A stretch of DNA of 36,949 nucleotides from Acidobacteriaceae bacterium (lineage in GTDB: Bacteria; Acidobacteriota; Terriglobia; Terriglobales; Acidobacteriaceae), in contig JASHQE010000061.1 in assembly GCA_030037705.1 (NCBI GenBank), positions 1 to 36,949 on the forward strand. Reading direction: 5' to 3'. The translations under genes were made by a program, and so were the position numbers. Positions within the stretch are counted from its first letter, which is position 1. Each line of letters starts with the position of its first letter. Shown piece by piece: positions 1-6,107 of this stretch. The notes under the pieces were generated by a model, which was not told where the DNA came from, searched no databases, and saw nothing but the letters and a program-made list of their open reading frames with translations.

Positions 1-1559
1 GAGAGCAAAGCGGCGAGAATGGCCGCTCCGTAGGAATTCGCAAGTACCCACGCAAGCCAGATAACGGTGATGAAGATTGGAATCGAGATAGCTTGCTTGA
101 GCACGTCCATCCACGCGCCGGGCCGGGGCAGCAGGCGCGTCCACGCGGGTTGCAGCGTGAGCGCAAGATAGGGCGCGGCGAGGCCGAGCGCCAGCGCAGT
201 GAAGATGGCAAAGGTGACGGCTGCGGGTTGGGCAAGTGCGTAGCCGATGGCTGCAGCCATGAACGGGCCAGTACACGGAGTAGCGACAATGACGGCAAGG
301 ACTCCGGTAAAGAAGCTGCCGGTGTAGCCCCGCTTTGCAGCGAGCGAGCCACCGGCGCTGGTGAGCGAGAGGCCGAGTTCGAATTGTCCGGCGAGCGAGA
401 GCCCGAGGAAGAAGAGCAGCGAGGCCATCAGCGCCAGGAAAATGGGTGATTGGAACTGGAATCCCCAGCCGAGGCTCGCGCCCGCTCCGCGCAGCACGAG
501 CAACGCGGCGACAAGAATCCAGAAGGAGGCAAGGATGCCCGCAGTGTAGACGAGGCCATGGGTGCGCAGTTTATGGCGTTCTTCACTGCCGGAGTTCACG
601 AGCGCAAGGCCCTTCAGGAAGAGCACGGGAAAGACGCAGGGCATGAGGTTGAGCAGCAGCCCGCCTAGAAAGGCGAGGCCGGCGATACGAGCCAATGCGC
701 CGGGCGAAAACGAGGGCGCCGGAGGCGCGATGGTTCCGGGCGCGGCTGAGATCTGGTAATTTCTGCCGCCGGAGAGTTCAAGAACTCCGCTCAGTTGCGC
801 GGGATTCGCGGTGAGATTTGCATCTTTCTTGAGATCGAGGATCAGGCCTTTTGCCGTCGGCGTGAGCTGCTGCGGAGATGGATTATCGAGGATGCTCTGG
901 TCAGACGGGAAGAATGCGGCTTGCGTCTCGCGCTGGCCGGTTTCAACGGCGAGGCGGAAGCCGGTGGACGTGGATTGAAAGACGATTTTGCCGGCGGAGG
1001 GTAAAGATTGAGGCAGCGAATCGATCCCACGCTGCCAGAGCGCCTGGTCGACGGAGGATGTGGTCAAGGCTTCCGGGCGCGCCGAGCCAAGTTGAACTTT
1101 TTCTTCAAGTTCAGCTTTGCCGGGAATGCATACCTCGCGGCAGACAAGCCAGGAAACTTTGGCATCCAGCGCGGCCGGACCGGGCTTTACCGATGGGTCC
1201 ACGCTGAAGGAGAACGGAAAGACGACTTCATTCTCGTAGCCGAAGTCCATCAGAGGACCGAGCGGCAGGCGCTTGGGCGCGGGAAACTGGAGCGGCGCCG
1301 CGGTGACGCCGTCGGGCAGCGTCCAGCGTACATTCGGCGGCTCGCCGGAGTCGCCCGCATTCTGCCAGTAGATGTGCCAGCCCGGCTCAAGCTTGAAGTC
1401 CAGGCCGGCGTGGTTGGGCCCACCAGGATAGAGAACGCTCTGCGGAAGAACGAATTGCAGATGAAGATGCGCCGCGTCCGCTGAACTTGATGCAGCCTGC
1501 GCCGGCAGCGCAGCAGCAAACAGGACGAACAGCGCGAAGATGAGATTGAGACGGGACAT
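1..1559 (-). CDS. dsbD: Thiol:disulfide interchange protein, DsbD type (3' end outside window)
   Basis: About 519 residues are visible from the ATG at 1559; the reading frame is still open at base 1. The N-terminus MSRLNLIFALFVLFAAALP is a signal peptide. Residues about 25-250 form the periplasmic DsbC/DsbD-N type domain and include a CREVCIPG cysteine pair near residue 140. From about 295 there are several membrane helices with the family's paired cysteines in LMPCVFPV (near 306) and ATPCTGPF (near 425), the couple that moves electrons across the membrane. The family passes reductant from cytoplasmic thioredoxin to periplasmic proteins, for disulfide isomerisation or cytochrome c maturation. 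The C-terminal thioredoxin domain of full DsbD, if present, lies off the left edge. No good Shine-Dalgarno precedes the start; the signal peptide supports it. Confidence 0.9.
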   Translation of the reverse strand, partial: MSRLNLIFALFVLFAAALPAQAASSSADAAHLHLQFVLPQSVLYPGGPNHAGLDFKLEPGWHIYWQNAGDSGEPPNVRWTLPDGVTAAPLQFPAPKRLPLGPLMDFGYENEVVFPFSFSVDPSVKPGPAALDAKVSWLVCREVCIPGKAELEEKVQLGSARPEALTTSSVDQALWQRGIDSLPQSLPSAGKIVFQSTSTGFRLAVETGQRETQAAFFPSDQSILDNPSPQQLTPTAKGLILDLKKDANLTANPAQLSGVLELSGGRNYQISAAPGTIAPPAPSFSPGALARIAGLAFLGGLLLNLMPCVFPVLFLKGLALVNSGSEERHKLRTHGLVYTAGILASFWILVAALLVLRGAGASLGWGFQFQSPIFLALMASLLFFLGLSLAGQFELGLSLTSAGGSLAAKRGYTGSFFTGVLAVIVATPCTGPFMAAAIGYALAQPAAVTFAIFTALALGLAAPYLALTLQPAWTRLLPRPGAWMDVLKQAISIPIFITVIWLAWVLANSYGAAILAALL

Positions 1560-1661
1560 CGTAAACACAAAAACCGACCCTACGGATTGGACTTAGTTTA
1601 CTGGACGAAAGTTACGGCCGGGATGCCTCCTGGACGACAATCGGGCGCTGGTTCGCGGTTT

Positions 1662-1697
1662 CCCACCCTTTTCGCACAGAACGCGAAAAGGATGGGG
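1662..1697. terminator. Hairpin between the CoA-binding gene and dsbD
   Basis: CCTTTTCGC at 1667-1675 pairs perfectly with GCGAAAAGG at 1683-1691 around a 7-base loop. After one mismatch the stem extends with CCCA (1662-1665) against TGGG. It lies downstream of the minus-strand CoA-binding gene (stop at 1720) and upstream of dsbD, so a terminator role is plausible, although no long T tract follows. Its outer arms resemble the hairpin at 29725-29768, so it may also belong to a dispersed repeat family. Confidence 0.55.
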
Positions 1698-1719
1698 CGC
1701 AGAAGGTTAGCACGAAGGG

Positions 1720-2169
1720 CTAGTCGGCTGCGTGCAGTTCGGGGTGGGCGGCGTGCTGGCGGAAGATGCAGTCGTTCTGGACGACCTTGACGCCGGCGGT
1801 GCGGGCGCGGACGACGGCTTCCTCGTGAATGACACCATCCTGCAGCCAGAGATAGGGAATGCCGAGCCGGATGACGTCGTCGATGATGGGCGGAACATGC
1901 TCCGAGGCGCGAAAGACGTCGACGAGATCGAGACCAGCACCCGTTTGCTCGCGCGCAGCAGCCTGAGCAGCATCGAGATCGGAATAGCAGGGCCGGCCAA
2001 GCACCTGCTTGAGCGTCGGATTGACGGCAAACACGCGATAGCCGTTCGCGGCCAGATATTTGCCGATGTGGTGGCTGGCGCGGGTCGGTTTATCGCTCAT
2101 GCCGACGACGGCGATGGTCTTGGCCGTGCGCAGCATTTCTTCGATGATGGCGGAATCATTGCCGGTCAT
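1720..2169 (-). CDS. CoA-binding domain protein (YccU-like)
   Basis: 149 residues, a single Rossmann-type CoA-binding domain as in succinyl-CoA synthetase alpha. The strand-loop KTIAVVGMSDKPTRASH near residues 18-34 is the nucleotide-binding turn. VNPTLKQVLGRPCYSDL and LWLQDGVIHEEAV, further along, are typical of the YccU/YneT family. The biochemical role of the family is unknown; CoA binding is inferred from the fold. The ATG at 2169 is chosen over an upstream ATG at 2229 because GAGGG stands just before it and the extra 20 residues have no family character. The Shine-Dalgarno itself lies inside a dispersed repeat (2174-2197). It is probably read after prfB. Confidence 0.85.
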   Translation of the reverse strand: MTGNDSAIIEEMLRTAKTIAVVGMSDKPTRASHHIGKYLAANGYRVFAVNPTLKQVLGRPCYSDLDAAQAAAREQTGAGLDLVDVFRASEHVPPIIDDVIRLGIPYLWLQDGVIHEEAVVRARTAGVKVVQNDCIFRQHAAHPELHAAD

Positions 2170-2173
2170 GCAG

Positions 2174-2197
2174 TCCCTCAGGGGCGCTAAAGCCCGT
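2174..2197. repeat. Solo hairpin of repeat family 1
   Basis: Read on the minus strand this is CGGGCTTTAGCGCCCCTGAG followed by GGA. It matches the second hairpin of the family 1 copy at 5951-5970 with a two-base insertion. It supplies the Shine-Dalgarno (GAGGG) of the CoA-binding gene starting at 2169. Confidence 0.6.
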
Positions 2198-2236
2198 GGT
2201 TTTTTTGTTGTTCTTGCGGCATGACCCAAAAGCCTG

Positions 2237-2255
2237 CCCTGAGCTTGCCGAAGGG
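2237..2255. repeat. CCCTGAGCTTGCCGAAGGG element
   Basis: A 19-base near-palindrome with CCCT/AGGG ends in the 119-base gap between prfB and the CoA-binding gene. Words of this form, with small changes in the middle, are scattered through many environmental bacterial genomes. That is recalled knowledge, not something checked here. No other copy was noticed in this window. Confidence 0.5.
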
Positions 2256-2288
2256 TCGAGCCCTGTTACAAAACCTCACGAAATTCCG

Positions 2289-3429
2289 CTACACGTCCAT
2301 CTCATCATCCGTGCCGCTCGCAACCGCTGTCCCGCGCCTTTTGGCCAGCAGATAGCCGCGCAGAAAAGGCTCGAGATAACCGTCGAGCACTTTGTCCACA
2401 TCCCCCACTTCGACCTTGGTGCGGTGGTCCTTGGCCATGCGGTACGGCTGCAGCACGTATGACCGGATCTGCGAGCCGAAATTGATGTCGAGCTTGGAGT
2501 CTTCGAGCTTCTTGGTCTCCGCGCGCTTCTTTTCGAGCTCGTACTCGTAGAGACGCGAGCGCAGCATTTTGAAGGCCTTGTCGCGGTTCTTGTGCTGCGA
2601 GCGCTCGTTCTGGCACTGGACCACGATGCCGGTGGGAATGTGCGTGATACGGACGGCGGAATCGGTCGTGTTCACGTGCTGGCCGCCCTTGCCGCCGGAG
2701 CGGTAGGTGTCGACGCGCAGGTCTTCCATCTTGATGTCGACGTGGATGGAATCATCGATCTCCGGCGAGACGAAGACGGACGCGAACGAGGTGTGACGGC
2801 GCTTGGCCGAGTCGAAGGGCGAGATGCGGACGAGGCGATGCACGCCACTCTCGCCGGCAAGCTGGCCGAATGCGTATTCGCCGGCGATAGTGAAGGTGGC
2901 CGATTTGATGCCGGCCTCTTCGCCGTCCTGGTAGTCGTTCATCTCGGTCTTGAAGCCCTGCTGCTCGGCCCAGCGCAGATACATGCGCATGAGCATCTCG
3001 GCCCAGTCCTGGCTCTCAGTGCCGCCGGCGCCGGGATGGACCGTAACAATTGCATTCAGCGGATCGGCTTCGCCACTGAGCATGGTACGGGCTTCGAGAG
3101 CCTCGGCAAAGACGCCGAGATCTTTGATGCTCTTCTCCAAATCCAGGAGAACATCTTCGCCTTCGCGGGCCAGCTCGAAGTAGGCTTCAATATCGCTGGT
3201 GCGGCGGATGAGTTCTTCATCGTCGGCAACAAGCTGCTCAAGCCGCTTGCGGTCGCGCATCAGCGGCTGCGATGCCGCAGGGTCAGACCACAGGGCCGGA
3301 TCGGCGAGCCTGGTTTCTATTTGAGAAAGTTCCCTGCGAATGCGGGCAGGGTCAAAGATACTCCCGCAGGTCGCGCACCTGAGTGCGCACGGGAGCGTAA
3401 GCGAATTCGAGATCGTTTAAAGACGACAT
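2289..3429 (-). CDS. prfB: Peptide chain release factor 2, with programmed +1 frameshift
   Basis: Class I release factor for UGA and UAA stop codons. Translation starts at the ATG at 3429 and runs 25 codons to an in-frame UGA (3354-3352). A +1 slip at CTT UGA C then joins a 354-residue frame ending in TAG at 2291-2289, for a total of about 379 residues (E. coli RF2: 365). The tripeptide anticodon SPF in [15 protein letters not shown] falls near residue 204, and the catalytic GGQ in [17 protein letters not shown] near 247. Both positions match E. coli RF2 closely. A simple gene caller would start at the internal ATG near 3260 and lose about 56 residues. The gene follows lnt by 47 bases on the same strand and is probably co-transcribed with it. 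Confidence 0.96.
3351..3366 (-). promoter_or_regulatory. prfB: prfB programmed frameshift signal
   Basis: On the minus strand the bases read CGGGAG TAT CTT TGA C. A Shine-Dalgarno-like stimulator (GGGAG) sits three bases upstream of the slippery CTT, followed by the in-frame UGA and a C, which is a weak termination context. This is the canonical autoregulatory arrangement: when RF2 is scarce the ribosome pauses at UGA, slips +1 and makes more RF2. Confidence 0.95.
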
Positions 3430-3453
3430 CTGCTCGTTGGACCTGACTTCAAT

Positions 3454-3486
3454 TAGCAAGTTAGCGAGTTAGCAGGTCAGCGAGCT
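3454..3486. repeat. Short tandem repeat overlapping the lnt stop
   Basis: Imperfect units of about 9-10 bases based on AGTTAGCRA (ttagcaagttagcgag followed by ttagcaggtcagcgag). The repeat spans the lnt stop codon at 3477-3479 and the gap to prfB, so the end of Lnt is set within repetitive sequence. Confidence 0.55.
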
Positions 3487-5204
3487 GGCGGGGAAACTTT
3501 TTGCCGATTCAGAGACCAGAAAACTACGCCTATCGATAGTATGGCACATGCCCATGCGAAGACATCTCCATGCGCGGCGTAGAAGGTGATATCGTCGCGG
3601 AAGGCAAACCGGGCGGGCAGGGCGTCGGCTTGATGACGGGGAATGCTCTGCCGAACGCGGCCGTAGGAATCGATCACGGCTGTTACGCCGTCATTGGTGT
3701 CGCGCAACAGCCAGCGGCGGTTTTCGATCGCCCGCATACGGGCCATGTTCAGGTGCTGCCATGGAGCGCTGGTGTCGCCGTACCAGCCGTCGTCGCTAAG
3801 GTTGACGAAAACCTGTGCACCGAGCTTTGCGAACTGGCGCACCTCATCGGCAAAGACCGCTTCATAGCAGATGAACACGCCGTAGCGATGCACTTCGCCA
3901 TTGGATGTCTGGAAATGGAAGATGGTACGCACGGTTCCCGGGGTAAAGTGGGAAACTTTGCCGGTAAGCTTGCGCGCGAAAAAGAAGAGCTTCGGGAACG
4001 GCACGTACTCGCCCCAGGGTACGAGATGAATCTTGTCGTAACGGCCGACTTCCGCTCCATCAGCGTTGTAAATCATGGCCGAAACGTAGTCCTGTCCGCC
4101 TATGGATGGAACGAATTCTGCGCCGATGCCGTTGACGATAAGCGGCGCGTGTTCGGCGCGGGCAATGGCCGGCATGGCGTGCTGGAAGCGTGGATCGGAT
4201 TCGAAAAACGGCGCGGGCGACTCCGGCCAGACGACGAGATCGGGATATGGCAGAGGCGCAGGGCACTGTGGGCTCGTGACGGGCGCGCTGGTCTGCGGGA
4301 TTCCGTCGATGAAACTCTTGCAGGTTTCGCTGGCAAGCTGCGCAAACTCACGCATGTGCTGGTCCCACTCGCCGGGACCGAGCCAGTAGCCGGTGTTCTC
4401 CACGTCGAGATTAGGCTGCACGAGAACAGCAGTGGCCGAAGTGGGCTCATGCGGCACATGCATCCCGCTGAACGAAGACGCGAGCGCCATGGACACAAGG
4501 ATCGACTCCCAGACTGTGGTTGTTTTTTTCCTCTGAAGCATCCTTCGGAGCGGAGTACATGCTGAAGCGATCAGCGCATTCACGGCCACGAGCACAAAGC
4601 TGATGCCATAAACGCCGGTCCAGGGTGCGAGCTGGCTGACTAGCCCATTATCCACTTGCGAGTAGCCAAGCTGATCCCACGGCACAGAGGTGATGCGAGC
4701 GGCAGCGAGTTCGAGCGCGGTCCAGAGAAACGGCGCAAAGGCCAGCGCCCATCGTGTCGATCCGGTTGCTTTCTGAATCAACGCAAGACCGAGTCCGAAG
4801 AGGCCAAAATAGAGGCCCAGAACCAGGCTGAAGAGCAAAAGAATCAGCACCGAGACCACAAGCGGTAACCCACCGTGGATCAGCATCGTGTCGTAGATCC
4901 AGTAGCAGTTTCCCATGTACCAGAGAACACCGCAGAAGTAGGCGAGCAGGAAGACCCGGCGGAGGAAGTGCGGCTCTGGAGAGTCTGGAAGCGATAGCAC
5001 GGCCCAGAGCAGCGGAACCAGCCCGAACCAGGCAAAGATACCGCGCCAGGGCGGCATGGGACCGGCGATCGGAAAGGGCAGCTCCAGCAGGCCGGCAGAG
5101 AACGCGGCTGCGGCCCATGGTTGCCAGCCGCGCAGGCTCATGGCCCCCGTCTGCGCAGATGGCTGAACGGATACTGGCTGCATACAGGGCCGAGTGTAAT
5201 GCAT
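3477..5204 (-). CDS. lnt: Apolipoprotein N-acyltransferase
   Basis: Inner-membrane enzyme that transfers a third acyl chain from phospholipid to the N-terminal cysteine of diacylglyceryl lipoproteins. 575 residues, slightly longer than the usual 500-550. The N-terminal half has several membrane helices (FPIAGPMPPWRGIFAWFG, LILLLFSLVLGLYFGLFGL and others). The C-terminal half is the nitrilase-fold domain. The three catalytic residues are visible: Glu328 in VVWPESPAPFF, Lys391 in YDKIHLVPWGEYVPF, and Cys446 in YGVFICYEAVFADEVR. A last helix (WACAILSIGVVFWSL) closes the protein. The start is uncertain: ATGs at codons 8 and 22 are alternatives and none has a clear Shine-Dalgarno. Placement just upstream of prfB suggests an lnt-prfB operon. 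Confidence 0.95.
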   Translation of the reverse strand: MHYTRPCMQPVSVQPSAQTGAMSLRGWQPWAAAAFSAGLLELPFPIAGPMPPWRGIFAWFGLVPLLWAVLSLPDSPEPHFLRRVFLLAYFCGVLWYMGNCYWIYDTMLIHGGLPLVVSVLILLLFSLVLGLYFGLFGLGLALIQKATGSTRWALAFAPFLWTALELAAARITSVPWDQLGYSQVDNGLVSQLAPWTGVYGISFVLVAVNALIASACTPLRRMLQRKKTTTVWESILVSMALASSFSGMHVPHEPTSATAVLVQPNLDVENTGYWLGPGEWDQHMREFAQLASETCKSFIDGIPQTSAPVTSPQCPAPLPYPDLVVWPESPAPFFESDPRFQHAMPAIARAEHAPLIVNGIGAEFVPSIGGQDYVSAMIYNADGAEVGRYDKIHLVPWGEYVPFPKLFFFARKLTGKVSHFTPGTVRTIFHFQTSNGEVHRYGVFICYEAVFADEVRQFAKLGAQVFVNLSDDGWYGDTSAPWQHLNMARMRAIENRRWLLRDTNDGVTAVIDSYGRVRQSIPRHQADALPARFAFRDDITFYAAHGDVFAWACAILSIGVVFWSLNRQKVSPPAR

Positions 5205-5323
5205 GGGACCGGACCGGCGAAAACAAGCGGAATGACGCGCGGTGGGTCCGGTTGAATTGGTTTATCTCAGGGCATGGCTTTTAGAGCTTACTGAAAAATG
5301 CTCAAGCAGGGGCTTTGTAACAG

Positions 5324-5406
5324 GGCATGGCTTCAGCCATGCCGAAAAGGCCCAAAATTCGAAGGGGTTTTAGTCCCCTCGACCTTTCTCCAAACTGCCC
5401 CACTAC
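5324..5406. repeat. Repeat family 1, copy a (left end missing)
   Basis: Contains the hairpin GGCATGGCT-tc-AGCCATGCC (5324-5343), a second hairpin around gGGGTTTTAGTCCCCtc (about 5363-5378), and a right terminal repeat AAACTGCCCCACTAC (5392-5406). These correspond in order to the parts of copy c at 5881-6008. The left terminal repeat is not recognisable. Confidence 0.65.
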
Positions 5407-5416
5407 CGAATGGCGT

Positions 5417-5422
5417 TACAAT
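5417..5422 (+). promoter_or_regulatory. Possible -10 box for the small membrane protein
   Basis: TACAAT ends seven bases before the ATG at 5430, a spacing that would give a leaderless transcript. It fits the absence of a Shine-Dalgarno. No convincing -35 box is visible because that stretch is the terminal repeat of family 1 copy a. Confidence 0.35.
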
Positions 5423-5429
5423 TAAGTGC

Positions 5430-5555
5430 ATGACCCTGGCAATTTGGGCAATGCGGCTGTTTGAAGCGATGTTTTTCATTGGGCTAGTGGGATCGGCAAT
5501 CGTCGTGCTTATCAGCTTTATTGAAGACGGGAAAGAGCTGTTTGGAAAAGATTAG
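5430..5555 (+). CDS. Small single-pass membrane protein (41 aa)
   Basis: The peptide begins MTLAIWAMRLFEAMFFIGLV and ends SFIEDGKELFGKD: one hydrophobic helix and a short acidic/basic tail. The frame is open further upstream to 5298, but that part translates repeat DNA, so the ATG at 5430 is preferred. I recall similar 40-45 residue peptides from other acidobacterial genomes, without known function. It is flanked by repeats on both sides yet remains intact. The helix and tail look like a small regulatory or stress-type membrane peptide, which is only an inference. Confidence 0.55.
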   Translation: MTLAIWAMRLFEAMFFIGLVGSAIVVLISFIEDGKELFGKD

Positions 5556-5582
5556 GAAAATCCAGCCCCTGCGGCCGCGTTG

Positions 5583-5890
5583 CAATATGAGGTAGTGGGT
5601 CAGTTTGAAGGGACACGGCTTCAGCCGTGCCATAAAACACCCTAGGCCGTATCGACATATAGACCAACTCTAAGTTGCTGAAAAGTAAGTCAAGCACTGT
5701 CATGTTGAGCGAAGTTGGGAGCGTTCTTTGCTCCCAACGGAGTCGAAACATCTGCGGTTCGCCACATCTGGCACTGATTTTTGCCCATGGTTCACCGGGC
5801 TATATGTCGATACAGCCTAAATTAAATGTACCTGGGCTTTAGCCCCCGAGAGATTGGCCTGCAACAAACTGATCCACTGCCAATATTTAG
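5583..5890. repeat. Repeat family 1, copy b, split by an inserted element
   Basis: The left terminal repeat GTAGTGGGTCAGTTT (5592-5606) and the hairpin ACACGGCT-tc-AGCCGTG (about 5613-5630) are followed by the foreign 177-base element at 5643-5819. Then come the second hairpin GGGCTTTAGCCC (about 5834-5845) and the right terminal repeat AAACTGATCCACTGC (5866-5880). Without the insert it is about 131 bases, the size of copy c. CAATAT words stand at both outer ends. Confidence 0.8.
5643..5819. mobile_element. MITE-like element A, copy 1 (177 bp, complete)
   Basis: Ends are 20-base inverted repeats with 19 matches: TAGGCCGTATCGACATATAG at 5643-5662 and its complement at 5800-5819. The ends begin and finish with TA, as expected for insertion at a TA dinucleotide in IS630/Tc1-like elements (inference). 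No protein is encoded. The core (5698-5761) has a perfect 9-base hairpin GTTGGGAGC / GCTCCCAAC at 5714-5738. It sits inside family 1 copy b. Confidence 0.8.
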
Positions 5891-6008
5891 GTAGTGGGTC
5901 AGTTTGAAGGGGCACGGCTTTAGCCGTGCCGTAAACAGATCAAAATGTGTGCGGGCTTTAGCCCCTGAGGGATGGTTTTACGCAAACTGACCCACTGCCA
6001 ATATTTAT
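5881..6008. repeat. Repeat family 1, copy c (complete, about 128 bp)
   Basis: Terminal inverted repeats GTAGTGGGTCAGTTT (5891-5905) and AAACTGACCCACTGC (5984-5998) are flanked on both sides by CAATATTTA. Inside are a 9-base hairpin GGCACGGCT-tt-AGCCGTGCC (5911-5930) and a smaller one GGGCT-tt-AGCCC (5953-5964). Copies b and c abut and share the junction word. Together with copy b and element A they fill the 552-base gap 5556-6107, apart from the promoter region of the permease. Confidence 0.8.
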
Positions 6009-6014
6009 TTTTCG

Positions 6015-6043
6015 TTGACACTGCATTCATTCGGCCATAGACT
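6015..6043 (+). promoter_or_regulatory. Candidate sigma-70 promoter of the APC permease
   Basis: TTGACA (6015-6020), a 17-base spacer and TAGACT (6038-6043) start just after family 1 copy c. Transcription would begin near 6050, giving a leader of about 58 bases to the ATG at 6108. Confidence 0.55.
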
Positions 6044-6107
6044 CAGCGCAGGGCGGTGGTTTCGCCTTCGATTTCAGACGACCGGCTAGAGCGCCGGCAA
6101 TTTTGCA

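Noticed and set aside
5556..6107. Repeat-rich gap considered as a structured small RNA gene
   Set aside because: The hairpins are explained by two inverted-repeat element families, and no promoter-terminator pair frames them.
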